Part shown: piece after piece, positions 1-7,074 of the stretch
Position numbering within the stretch: the first letter of the stretch is position 1
Layout: each line of letters starts with the position of its first letter
Assembly: GCA_020860385.1 (NCBI GenBank)
Contig: JAJBUK010000120.1
Location: 1 to 33,624, forward strand
DNA length: 33,624 nt
Direction of reading: 5' to 3'
Origin: Clostridiales bacterium
GTDB lineage: Bacteria; Bacillota; Clostridia; Oscillospirales; Oscillospiraceae
Notes under the pieces: generated by a model
What the model saw: the letters and a program-made list of their open reading frames with translations, nothing else
What the model was told of the DNA's origin: nothing
The model's database searches: none
Position numbers and translations under genes: made by a program

Positions 1-168
1 GGGAAAGAGGGCGGCTTAGGGAGGGGCTTCGGGGCCTCGCCCCTCCCTAAGAACCCTCCCCCTATCCCACTGGCGGCTTCGCCTTGTCCCTCAATCAGGT
101 GGTCTATCAGGCAACAGACGATGTGACTTGATACCTGCTGAGACTGCCGCCGATGGCGGCTGGCGGGG

Positions 169-217
169 ATTGCCGCCCACGTCCCTTGCCTTACGGCGGG
201 ACGGGCGGCAATTTTGT
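169..217 (+). terminator. possible rightward terminator hairpin
   Basis: A 10-bp arm ATTGCCGCCC (169-178) pairs with GGGCGGCAAT (203-212), extended by GTCCC/GGGAC after a two-base bulge, and is followed by TTTTGTT. It could end a plus-strand gene lying left of the window. No such gene is visible, so the assignment is tentative. Confidence 0.4.
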
Positions 218-352
218 TGCCCTTTGGTCGCTGAAATCTGACTGTGCGGCCACCTTATTCTCCTTAATCCAGGATAGATTGCATTTTTAAGCTGATGACA
301 TTGCCCGGAAGGCGCAGCGGAAGTGTTTCTGCACAAAACCGATTCCCGTGTT

Positions 353-397
353 TTGAAAAAAAGAATCCCACCGGAGCGGGCTGCGTCCGGTGGGATT
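353..397 (-). terminator. intrinsic terminator of the nusG2-Gx-apbE operon
   Basis: A perfect 12-bp stem, AATCCCACCGGA (364-375) with TCCGGTGGGATT (386-397), is followed on the minus strand by a run of seven T (the A-run at 355-361 on the plus strand). It lies about 20 bases past the apbE stop codon. Confidence 0.85.
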
Positions 398-416
398 TTA
401 TGTTTTGAGGAACCGC

Positions 417-1469
417 TCACTCCGCCGTCAGCACGGTGAACCCCGCGTCCGCCGTCACCGCATCGGCGATGCCCTCGGTGACGTAAATGGCCCCCTCGTC
501 GTCAATGAAAATGGCCTGGAACAGGGTGCTGTGGGCCTGCCAGTAGGCGGTGGCTTCCTCCAGCCCCATGATGTACAGGGCGGTGGAGAGGCCGTCCCCC
601 AGCGCTCCGTCTCCGGTGACGATGGAGACGGAGGACAGGCCGCTTTTGGCGGGGCAGCCGGTGGCGGGGTCGATGATGTGGTGATAGGTCTCGCCGGTGT
701 CCTCGTCCTGGAAGAAGCGCTGGTAGCCGCCGGAGGTGATGACTGCCTGGTCGGCCACGCTGACGATGGCCGCGATGTCTCCCTCGTCCCCCGCCGGGTC
801 CTGAATGCCGATGCGCCACAGGGAGCCGTCGGGCTTGGTGCCCAGGCAGTGGATGTTGCCTCCCAGGGAGACCATGGCGGAGGTGACGCCTGCCTCCAGG
901 AACAACTCCATGACCCGCTGGGAGGTGTAGCCCTTGGCGATGCCGCCGAAGTCGATGGCCTGGCCCTCCCCTAGGGTCAGGGTCTGGGTTTCGCTGTCAT
1001 AGGTCAGCCGGTCAGAGCCCACCAGGGCCAGGGTGGCCTCCAGCGCCTCCGCTGTGGGCACCTGGTAGTCCTGGGTGGTGAAGCCCCACAGCTCCATCAG
1101 GGGGTAGACGGTGATGTCAAAGGCCCCGCCGGTGCTGTCGTACAGTTCCAGGGCGTACTCCAGCAGGGCCGCCGTATCGTCCGAGATAACGCCGGAGCCG
1201 GTCTGGTTCAGGGCGTAGACCTCGCTGCTGTCGCTGCCGGTGCTGAGGAGGGCCTCCAGCCGCCGTATCTCTTCACAGGCGTCCGCCAGCGCCTCCTCCC
1301 GGCTGCTGCCGTAGGCGGTCAGGGTCATGTAGGTGTCCATGGCCTCCAGGTACTCCGTGGAGGACTCTGCCGCCTCCGGGTCGGCCTCCGCCCCGTCTGT
1401 CCCGTCGGTGGAGTAGGTGCAGCCCGCCAGCAGGAGCAGGGCCAAAAGGGCGCATAACATTCGTTTCAT
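417..1469 (-). CDS. apbE: ApbE family FAD:protein FMN transferase, lipoprotein
   Basis: ApbE enzymes cut FAD and attach FMN through a phosphoester bond to Thr/Ser in (S/T)GA(T/S) motifs of extracytosolic proteins, using Mg2+. Starting at the second of two close ATGs, the protein has a basic n-region (MKRML), a hydrophobic stretch and lipobox LLAGC with Cys17, so it should be a membrane-anchored lipoprotein outside the cell. ApbE signatures follow: DFGGIAKGY near 173-181, SLGGN near 201-205, and HHIIDPATG near 263-271, with the downstream DGLSTALY metal/active-site segment. The start at 1469 has GGGGAGG eight bases upstream; the ATG at 1475 is only two bases from it, and the longer frame is translated intergenic sequence. 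It sits 14 bases after the Gx gene. Likely substrates in the window are the reductase at 4946 and RnfD/RnfG at 8426. Confidence 0.93.
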   Translation of the reverse strand: MKRMLCALLALLLLAGCTYSTDGTDGAEADPEAAESSTEYLEAMDTYMTLTAYGSSREEALADACEEIRRLEALLSTGSDSSEVYALNQTGSGVISDDTAALLEYALELYDSTGGAFDITVYPLMELWGFTTQDYQVPTAEALEATLALVGSDRLTYDSETQTLTLGEGQAIDFGGIAKGYTSQRVMELFLEAGVTSAMVSLGGNIHCLGTKPDGSLWRIGIQDPAGDEGDIAAIVSVADQAVITSGGYQRFFQDEDTGETYHHIIDPATGCPAKSGLSSVSIVTGDGALGDGLSTALYIMGLEEATAYWQAHSTLFQAIFIDDEGAIYVTEGIADAVTADAGFTVLTAE

Positions 1470-1483
1470 CCGCATATCCTCCC

Positions 1484-2011
1484 CTACTGAAACAGGGCAT
1501 CCGGTAGCCGCTTCGTGATTTCGTAGCTGACCAGGCCGATGACCAGCCCGGCGGCCAGCCCGCTCCACCACAGCACCAGCAGGTAATAGCCCACCTGCTT
1601 CGTCTCCAGCAGCACCATCGCCATCAAAATCTGCCCTACGTTGTGGGCGATGCCCCCGGCCACGCTGACGGCCATCATGCCGAAGCGGCCCGTCCGTTTC
1701 AGCAGAATCATCACCGCCCCGGACAGTATCCCGCCCGCCAGGGAGTACAGCAGGCTGAAGGCGTTGCCGAAGGTCATGGACACCAGCACGATGCGCAGCA
1801 GGTTCAGGATAATGGCGTCCCGGCTCCCCATCCGGTACAGGGCAATCATCACCACCAGGTTGGTCAGCCCCAGCTTCATGCCGGGGACGGCGAAAAAGGC
1901 GGGTATCAGCGTCTCCGCGTAGCTCAGCACCATGGCCAAGGCAATGAGCAGGCCGTACCGGGCCACCCGTTTGGCCCCCATGGTCCCCCTGGTTTCCTTT
2001 CTTTGGTTCAT
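1484..2011 (-). CDS. Gx transporter family / heptaprenyl diphosphate synthase component I-like membrane protein
   Basis: A 175-residue, roughly five- to six-helix membrane protein of the Hpre_diP_synt_I / Gx transporter family, recognised from PGMKLGLTNLVVMIALY, the NLLRIVLVSMTFG helix and the GGIAHNVGQILMA segment. Homologues are often called heptaprenyl diphosphate synthase component I, but the family resembles ECF-transporter S-components and recurs next to NusG-domain-II and ApbE genes. The ATG at 2011 overlaps the stop of the upstream NusG-II gene (ATGA), so the two are translationally coupled; the longer frame upstream only repeats that gene's sequence out of frame. A role in moving a flavin or its precursor across the membrane for ApbE is inference from the neighbourhood. 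A quinone-synthesis role is the alternative, though no component II or other isoprenoid gene is nearby. Confidence 0.85.
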   Translation of the reverse strand: MNQRKETRGTMGAKRVARYGLLIALAMVLSYAETLIPAFFAVPGMKLGLTNLVVMIALYRMGSRDAIILNLLRIVLVSMTFGNAFSLLYSLAGGILSGAVMILLKRTGRFGMMAVSVAGGIAHNVGQILMAMVLLETKQVGYYLLVLWWSGLAAGLVIGLVSYEITKRLPDALFQ

Positions 2012-2409
2012 TTCGTCACCCCGTCCAGGTTCAGCCCGTCGCTGCCGGTAAGTTCCACCACCAGGCTGTGGGGGAGGCAAATCAGGCTGTCCCCGGCGTA
2101 GCGTATCTTCCCCTGCTTTACGCAGAGCCGGTCGGGGCAGTCCGCGTCCTCCATCCAGGCCGCGCCGTCCTCAATCACCAGGTAGTTTACCCCGTCCTCA
2201 GAGGTGATGGTGTAGCTGCCGTCCTGGGCCAGGGAATAGGTGGCGGTGACTTCCCCATCCTGCCGCACCACCACGGTCAGTTCCGCCGCGTCCGCGCCCC
2301 CCATCCGGGAGAGGCCATAGGCCGCCGTCAGCGCCAGACCCGCCAGCACGACAATAGCCAGCAGGATAAGGTCATATTTCCTTCTTCTGGTTCCCTGTCC
2401 TTCGCCCAT
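2008..2409 (-). CDS. NusG domain II-containing membrane-anchored protein
   Basis: A 133-residue protein with a cytosolic basic start (TRRRKYD), one transmembrane helix near 14-32 and an exported beta-rich NusG_II domain. The C-terminal half shows the family pattern CPDRLCVKQGKI followed by GDSLICLPHSLVVE, with Cys residues that could bind a metal or form disulfides. The molecular role is not established; the family co-occurs with Gx, ApbE and Rnf genes. The start is supported by AAAGGAGG five bases upstream, and it is the first gene of a three-gene minus-strand operon. I find no clear sigma-A promoter between it and the merR stop. Confidence 0.88.
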   Translation of the reverse strand: MGEGQGTRRRKYDLILLAIVVLAGLALTAAYGLSRMGGADAAELTVVVRQDGEVTATYSLAQDGSYTITSEDGVNYLVIEDGAAWMEDADCPDRLCVKQGKIRYAGDSLICLPHSLVVELTGSDGLNLDGVTK

Positions 2410-2499
2410 AAGCCCCTCCTTTCAACGGTTTTCCGCCCTCCGAAACTGGCGGGAAGTGGATTTCATTTCTAAAAATGTTAAAAAATGTACTGGCCTGTA

Positions 2500-2530
2500 T
2501 TGACCTGGGGGTAACACTCAACTTTATAAT
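2500..2530 (+). promoter_or_regulatory. MerR-type promoter with 19-bp spacer, pointing at the 3' end of merR
   Basis: TTGACC (2500-2505) and a perfect TATAAT (2525-2530) are separated by exactly 19 bases, the over-long spacing typical of promoters activated by MerR-family regulators. The spacer holds an imperfect dyad around TAAC. It faces right, into the 3' end of the minus-strand merR gene, where no plus-strand gene is evident. Confidence 0.5.
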
Positions 2531-2558
2531 AAATAGGTAGAACCTGCGCACTCTGCGC

Positions 2559-3389
2559 TCAGTCTGCCAGAGGGATGCTGACCTGCTGAAAATAGCAGAA
2601 TTGCCCCTCCGCATGGCTTTCAAACAGGTCGAACACGCAAATTGGCTCCTCCCCCGTCAGCCCCAGCTGGGCCAGCTTTGCCAGGGCGGGGGCGGTTTGC
2701 AAGGTGATTTCCTCCGCCTCGCTGCCCACCTCGTGGTTCAGCGGGCGGCGGGGGGTCTGCATGGCGTACCAGAACGCCTGACAGGGGGGCAGAGCCACCA
2801 GCCCGCTGCCTGTCAGCCCCAGGGCCTGAGCCTGCTCCTGGGGGATGGCAAAGCCGTAGGTCAGCGTTCCGCCCCGCACCAGGCCGCAGAAATCCGCGGC
2901 GGGGGTGGCGTCCACCCAGTCCGCCAGGGCGGCCAGGTCGGCGTTGTCCAGTTCCAGGAACCGGTCATAGGCGGAGAAGGGGAAGAAGGTCAGGGCAGGC
3001 CGTGGGCCTGTGGTCCAGCTGCCGTCAAAGGTGCCCTCCGCCGCCTGCCGCTGGAGGGGACGGAGCTGCCGCAGCTTCTCCAGATAGAGGCTCTTGAGGC
3101 GCAGCTCCCGTTCCAGCCCCTGAATTTGCCGGAGGGTGGCCGCTTCCGTCTCGGCGGGGTCTGCCTCGTTCAGCAGTCCCTCGATTTCCCGGAGGGAGCA
3201 GCCGGTGTTTTGCAGCCGTCGGCTCAGGAAGATGGCCGGGTATTGGGCGTGATAGTAGTACCGGTACTGGTTCCCCGCCTCCCGCTGGGAGGTGAGGATG
3301 TGGTGCTTCTCATAGTATTTGATGAGATCCCGGCTGACGCCCAGCCGTTGGGCGAACTCGCCCATGCGGTAGATTTTTTGCTTTGCCAC
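2559..3389 (-). CDS. MerR family transcriptional regulator with GyrI-like effector-binding domain
   Basis: The N-terminal 70 residues are a MerR winged helix-turn-helix (YRMGEFAQRLGVSRDLIKYY, then a wing with NQYRYY and a second helix pair ending CSLREIEGLL). A dimerisation coiled coil follows (about 80-115) and a C-terminal half resembling BmrR/GyrI-type ligand-binding domains. I choose the GTG at 3389 because GAGGTGG lies five bases upstream and the sigma-A promoter at 3421-3449 would not include the upstream ATG at 3449. It is divergent from the tat-reductase-rnf genes and convergent on none, so it is the best candidate regulator of the island. The ligand is unknown. Confidence 0.85.
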   Translation of the reverse strand: MAKQKIYRMGEFAQRLGVSRDLIKYYEKHHILTSQREAGNQYRYYYHAQYPAIFLSRRLQNTGCSLREIEGLLNEADPAETEAATLRQIQGLERELRLKSLYLEKLRQLRPLQRQAAEGTFDGSWTTGPRPALTFFPFSAYDRFLELDNADLAALADWVDATPAADFCGLVRGGTLTYGFAIPQEQAQALGLTGSGLVALPPCQAFWYAMQTPRRPLNHEVGSEAEEITLQTAPALAKLAQLGLTGEEPICVFDLFESHAEGQFCYFQQVSIPLAD

Positions 3390-3420
3390 GGGTGCCACCT
3401 CTTTTTCTGCTTCACATCTT

Positions 3421-3449
3421 AGTATAGAGGAATCAGACCGAACTTTCAA
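3421..3449 (-). promoter_or_regulatory. sigma-A promoter of merR
   Basis: On the minus strand TTGAAA (3449-3444) and TATACT (3426-3421) are separated by exactly 17 bases. Transcription would begin about 3414, giving a short leader carrying the GAGGTGG ribosome binding site of merR. Confidence 0.7.
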
Positions 3450-3490
3450 TCATTTTTTGCAGTTTACATTATAGGAGGACTGTCGTTGCC

Positions 3491-3772
3491 ATGAAAATCG
3501 GCGTAATGGAGCTGATTGTCATTTTTATCGTAGCGCTGGTGGTGCTGGGGCCGGACAAGCTGCCCGAGTACGCCAGAAAGCTGGGGGCAGCCCTAGGGGA
3601 GTTCCGAAAGGCCACTACCACCCTGACCTCGGACATCAAGGAAGGGGTGTTCGCCCCGCTGGAGGAGGCCCCAGGAGCCCCTCCGGCAGGCTGTCGAGCC
3701 GCTGAACGACCTGCGGCAGGAGGTCACAGGCGAGTGGAAAGAGGTGGAGACCTCTTTCCAGGACTTGGGTAA
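3491..3772 (+). CDS. TatB-like twin-arginine translocase subunit, C-terminal tail frameshifted
   Basis: The protein begins with a short extracytosolic start, one transmembrane helix (about 4-20) and the LVVLGPDKLP hinge followed by an amphipathic helix. The LVVLGP motif and longer helix are closer to TatB than to minimal TatA. In-frame translation ends at 93 residues in a Pro/Ala/Gly/Arg-rich stretch after residue 60 that looks like wrong-frame reading. One frame over, codons continue sensibly to a stop at 3894-3896, restoring an acidic Ala/Pro/Glu-rich tail and a 134-residue product. The switch maps to the CCCC run at 3669-3672, where one fewer C would repair the gene. AGGAGG (3473-3478) lies 12 bases before the ATG. 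The membrane part is intact, so partial function is possible. Confidence 0.8.
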   Translation: MKIGVMELIVIFIVALVVLGPDKLPEYARKLGAALGEFRKATTTLTSDIKEGVFAPLEEAPGAPPAGCRAAERPAAGGHRRVERGGDLFPGLG

Positions 3773-3896
3773 GCCCAGGAAGGCGGCCAAGGCCGCCCCT
3801 GCTCCCGCCCAGCCGGAACCGGCCCCTGCTGAGGCCCCCGCCCAGCCGGAGCCGCCCGCCGAACCGGCGGCGGAGGAACCCACACAGAACCTATGA
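3672..3896 (+). other. out-of-frame remainder of the tatB-like gene
   Basis: Reading from the CAG codon at 3672, this frame encodes about 74 residues: a helical, charged stretch (QEPLRQAVEPLNDLRQEV, then a GEWKEVETSFQDLG segment) and a tail rich in Ala, Pro and Glu ending at TGA 3894-3896. Codon choice has the strong G/C third-position bias of neighbouring genes, unlike the annotated zero frame over the same bases. It is the natural C-terminus of the preceding gene, separated by a one-base shift. Confidence 0.7.
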
Positions 3897-3915
3897 GAGA
3901 AGGAGAACACAAACC

Positions 3916-4098
3916 ATGAAAATCGGCGTAACGGAGTTAATCGTCATTCTGCTTATCGTTATCGTCATCTTCGGCCCCACCCAGATCCCCAAGCTGACCA
4001 AAATGCTGGGCAGCAGCATCAAGAACCTGCGGGAGGGCCTGAACGGCGGCGAGGAAAAGACGGCGGAGGAGAGCAAGTCCACGGATGAACAGGCGTAA
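3916..4098 (+). CDS. tatA: twin-arginine translocase subunit TatA
   Basis: A 60-residue TatA: short N-terminus, one transmembrane helix (about 5-20), the FGPTQIPKLTKMLG hinge, an amphipathic helix and a short acidic tail. TatA oligomerises around the substrate-loaded TatC(B) receptor to move folded proteins across the membrane. AAGGAG lies upstream of the ATG. The first five residues (MKIGV) match the preceding TatB-like protein, suggesting the two arose by duplication. The 3' end overlaps tatC by 14 bases, so they are co-translated. Confidence 0.93.
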   Translation: MKIGVTELIVILLIVIVIFGPTQIPKLTKMLGSSIKNLREGLNGGEEKTAEESKSTDEQA

Positions 4099-4840
4099 GG
4101 CAGAGCAGAGGCCCGATGGAGGCGAGATGAGCCTCAGCGGGCACCTGAAGGAGCTGCGGGGCCGTATCCTGGTCTGCATCGTCTGCCTGGTCGTGGGGGT
4201 GCTGGTCTGCCTGGCCTTCGCCCCGGACATTGTGGAGCAGCTCACCAACCTTGGCAAGGGGTACGGATACCAATATGTGTACATCGCCCCCCAGGAGCTG
4301 CTGATGGTGCAGCTTTCCGTGGCGGCCATCGGCGGGCTGGTGATCTGCTCCCCTGTGCTGTTATACGAGGTGTACGCCTTCTGCGCCCCTGGCCTGAAAC
4401 GGACGGAGCGGCTGACCTTCGCCCTGGCGGTGGGGTTCGGCGTGGTGTGCTTCTGCGTGGGGGTGCTGTTCGCCTACAAGGTGACGGTCCCCTTTATGCT
4501 GTACTTCCTCATCAACCTCAGCGTGGGGACGGACGTGACCTCCGCCATCAGCATCGAGAGCTACGTCAACTTCCTGCTGACCGTGTTCGTGATTTTTGGC
4601 GCGGTGTTTGAACTGCCGGTGCTGTCGGTGGTGCTGACCCGGCTGGGGGTGCTGAAACCGGCGTGGCTGGCCAAATCCCGGAAGGTGCTGGTGGTGGTGA
4701 TTTTCTTTGTGGCCGCCCTCATCACCCCGCCGGATATTCTGTCCCAAATCATGGTGGCGTTGCCCATGCTGGCCCTGTTTGAGCTGAGCATTTTCTTGTG
4801 CAGGCTGACTGCCAAAGGCCAAAAAGAACAGGCCGCGTAA
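4085..4840 (+). CDS. tatC: twin-arginine translocase subunit TatC
   Basis: A polytopic membrane protein of about six helices. It shows the TatC signal-recognition motif SLSGHLKELRGRI near the N-terminus, which binds the twin-arginine peptide, and the family ending LITPPDILSQIMVALPMLALFE. Length (251) is normal. The ATG at 4085 overlaps tatA; an internal ATG at 4127 (residue 15) has GGAGG four bases upstream and would put the conserved motif nearer the start, as in most TatC proteins, so 4127 is a real alternative. Immediately downstream is a Tat-signal reductase, suggesting a dedicated or co-regulated export system. Confidence 0.95.
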   Translation: MNRRKAEQRPDGGEMSLSGHLKELRGRILVCIVCLVVGVLVCLAFAPDIVEQLTNLGKGYGYQYVYIAPQELLMVQLSVAAIGGLVICSPVLLYEVYAFCAPGLKRTERLTFALAVGFGVVCFCVGVLFAYKVTVPFMLYFLINLSVGTDVTSAISIESYVNFLLTVFVIFGAVFELPVLSVVLTRLGVLKPAWLAKSRKVLVVVIFFVAALITPPDILSQIMVALPMLALFELSIFLCRLTAKGQKEQAA

Positions 4841-4870
4841 GCGATACCATCCCTTCCCAATTTGTATATT

Positions 4871-4895
4871 AGCGGCAGAGGGTACGCCGCTTTTA
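4871..4895 (+). terminator. weak hairpin between tatC and the reductase gene
   Basis: AGCGGC (4871-4876) pairs with GCCGCT (4886-4891), followed by TTTTA. With only six pairs it may be an attenuator or a partial terminator that lowers, rather than stops, transcription into the reductase gene. I see no good separate promoter in this 105-base gap. Confidence 0.35.
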
Positions 4896-4945
4896 TAAAA
4901 TATAGCAATTCCCGTATCACATTGCTACAGGAGGATTTTTGAGAG

Positions 4946-6991
4946 ATGGCAAACAACCCAATTTCCCGCAGAGACTTCATCAAGGGCATCGCAGCAGGGG
5001 CGGTCAGCGTGGCCACCCTGGGGGTGCTGCAAGCCGTTGAAAACGCATCGTCCGCCGCTGGCGGCAGTGCGGCCGCGTCCACTGGCAGCGCCGCCGCATC
5101 GTCCGGCGTCACCGGAGAGGCGATTTACACCCCCGGCACCTACACCGCCACCGCCAAGGGCATTTCCAGCGACGTGACCGTCACCATGACCTTTGACGAG
5201 ACCAGCATCACCGACGTGCAAATCGATGTCTCCGGCGAGACGGCGGACATCGGCGCAGTGGTGGGGGACGATATGGCCGCCGCCATTCTGGAGCAGCAGA
5301 CCTGCGACGTGGACGGCATCTCCGGCGCCACCGTCACCTGCGACGCGGTGAAAACCGCCGCCGCCGACTGTATGTCCCAGGCCAGCGGCACTACCGTCAC
5401 CGTGACCGCTGCCGAGGAGGAGTCTGCCTCCGCCGACTGGCTGGGGGAGGCCCCTGACATCGCGGAGAGCGACATCACCGAGACACTGGACACCGAAGTC
5501 TTGGTGGTGGGCTGCGGCTCCGGCGGCTGGATCGCTGCCATGACCGCCGCCGAGGAGGGTGCGAAGGTGCTGGTGGTGGAGAAGAACGAATCCCCCACCG
5601 GCCCCAGAGAGGACATCGGCGCTATCAACTCCAAGCTCCAGCTGGCCTCCTTTGCGGAGTACCCGGAGTTTGAAATCGACAAGATGGAGGCCCTGCAGGA
5701 CATCGTCCGCTACGGCGCGGGCTATGTGGACTATGACCTCATCCGCTGCTGGGCGGACAACAGCGGCGAGATGGTGGACTGGCTCACTGACCTGCTGGAG
5801 TCCACCGGCAACTGGTACATGAGCCTGGAGGGCGGCGTTGGCGACACCAGCGACCCCGGCCGGGACAAGGCTTACGCTACCGGCCACAGCCCCCATACCA
5901 CCGACTCCGCCCCGGAGGACACCACCCTGAACTCCACCTTCCAGGCCCATTGTGACGACCTGGGGGTGGACTGGAAGCTGTCCACCGCCCTGGTGAAGCT
6001 GGAGCAGGACGACAGCGGCAGGGTCACCGGCATCATCGCCCAGGACCAGACCGACCAGCACTACATCCGCATCAACGCTTCCAAGGGCGTCATCATGTGT
6101 ACCGGCGGCTACGCCACCAACACGGAAATGCTCCAGGCCCTCCAGCCCCAGACCCTGGCCATGAAAATCAACTACAGCCTGGGCTCCACCTGCGACGGCT
6201 CCGGCATCAAGGCCATGCTGTGGGCCGGGGCGGCCATGGACCCCACCCACGCCTCCATGATGTTCAACCGCTGCTGCTGCCTCCCCACCGAGACTGCGGG
6301 GTACAAGACCAACGGCAAGTGGTTCTGGTTTGGTGAGCAGCCCTTCCTGAAGGTGAACCTGAACGGCCAGCGGTTCTGCAACGAGTCCGGCCCCTACGAG
6401 TTTATGCTGCACTCCATGTATATGCAGCCTGACCATACCTATTGCGACATCTTTGACGCCAACAACCAGCAGTACGCCGAGCAGTTTGACGAGGTGGGCT
6501 GCTGCCGCCTGTTCGCCTTCCCCAACGGGGCGCTGTCCAACATGACCTATGACTATGTCTGGTCGAGGAACGAGGCCCTCATCGAGGACGGCTACCTCCA
6601 GCAGGCGGACACCCTGGAGGAGCTGGCGGAAAAGCTGAATATCCCTGCCGACACCTTCGTCACCACCGTGGAGCGGTACAATGAGCTGTGCTACAACGGC
6701 AAGGACGAGGACTACGGCAAGGAGGCCCACCGCATGACGCCGGTGGACACCGCCCCCTACTACGGCATCCGCACGGGGGCCTGGCATCTGACCACATTGA
6801 ACGGATGCCGTATCAACACCGATATGCAGGTCATTCGGGAGGATGGCACCGCCATCGAGGGGCTGTACGCCACAGGCGACTGCTCCGGCGGCTTCTTTGC
6901 CACCACCTACCCCAACCTGTTTACGGGCCTGGCCTGCGGCCGAACCATGACCTTTGGCCGCCGGGCAGCGCAAATCGTGGCCAACCTCTGA
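4946..6991 (+). CDS. Tat-exported flavinylated FAD-dependent reductase (fumarate-reductase-like flavoprotein)
   Basis: A 681-residue protein. The N-terminus carries a twin-arginine signal, SRRDFIK at 7-13, then a hydrophobic stretch to about 30; there is no lipobox and no clear AxA cleavage site, so the signal may remain as a membrane anchor. Residues about 59-147 form an FMN-binding domain with the ApbE motif DGISGATVT, acceptor Thr129. Residues about 180-680 are a FAD_binding_2 reductase with GCGSGG at 189-194, Glu212 for the FAD ribose and the GDCSGGFF FAD motif near 645. The arrangement matches extracellular flavinylated reductases used for anaerobic respiration of organic acceptors. By eye, the fumarate reductase catalytic Arg region (NE-TTRD type) reads NESGPYE at 479-485, with Tyr484 at or near the Arg position, and the HTMGG and NRLGG motifs are TLNG and YPNLFTG. 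Fumarate is therefore unlikely. Cys443-445 are an odd triple. AGGAGG precedes the ATG. Confidence 0.9.
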   Translation: MANNPISRRDFIKGIAAGAVSVATLGVLQAVENASSAAGGSAAASTGSAAASSGVTGEAIYTPGTYTATAKGISSDVTVTMTFDETSITDVQIDVSGETADIGAVVGDDMAAAILEQQTCDVDGISGATVTCDAVKTAAADCMSQASGTTVTVTAAEEESASADWLGEAPDIAESDITETLDTEVLVVGCGSGGWIAAMTAAEEGAKVLVVEKNESPTGPREDIGAINSKLQLASFAEYPEFEIDKMEALQDIVRYGAGYVDYDLIRCWADNSGEMVDWLTDLLESTGNWYMSLEGGVGDTSDPGRDKAYATGHSPHTTDSAPEDTTLNSTFQAHCDDLGVDWKLSTALVKLEQDDSGRVTGIIAQDQTDQHYIRINASKGVIMCTGGYATNTEMLQALQPQTLAMKINYSLGSTCDGSGIKAMLWAGAAMDPTHASMMFNRCCCLPTETAGYKTNGKWFWFGEQPFLKVNLNGQRFCNESGPYEFMLHSMYMQPDHTYCDIFDANNQQYAEQFDEVGCCRLFAFPNGALSNMTYDYVWSRNEALIEDGYLQQADTLEELAEKLNIPADTFVTTVERYNELCYNGKDEDYGKEAHRMTPVDTAPYYGIRTGAWHLTTLNGCRINTDMQVIREDGTAIEGLYATGDCSGGFFATTYPNLFTGLACGRTMTFGRRAAQIVANL

Positions 6992-7074
6992 GGTCCTCAA
7001 AAAGACAGCCCTGACCGTGGGGGTGTAGGGGAAGGAACCTGACGTTGACCCAATGTTCGTGAAAGGAGAAGCGT

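Larger units (their letters stand above)
1..416. other. non-coding left edge with hairpins
   Basis: I see no credible gene here. A perfect 11-bp inverted repeat (16-26 with 40-50, arms TTAGGGAGGGG / CCCCTCCCTAA) is the style of palindromic repeat found scattered through related genomes. GCCGCC/GGCGGC and longer hairpins follow. The reading frame on the minus strand at 91-420 has low-complexity composition, no ribosome binding site and runs through the apbE terminator, so I treat it as spurious. Confidence 0.6.

Noticed and set aside
91-420. 109-codon minus-strand frame at the left edge
   Set aside because: It starts inside the apbE gene end, reads through the terminator hairpin and lacks a translation start signal.
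2601-3422. Plus-strand 273-codon frame that the MerR-type promoter at 2500 could transcribe
   Set aside because: It is the antisense of merR with shadow composition and no ribosome binding site; any transcript would more likely be non-coding.
3672-3675. Programmed +1 frameshift in the tatB-like gene
   Set aside because: The site lacks a slow codon, stop codon or stimulatory structure typical of programmed frameshifting; a plain indel in a C-run is simpler. Kept only as one option in the finding.
4841-4945. FMN riboswitch or other flavin-sensing leader before the reductase or apbE
   Set aside because: The leader is too short and has only a six-pair hairpin; no conserved riboswitch core was recognisable here or before the NusG-II gene.
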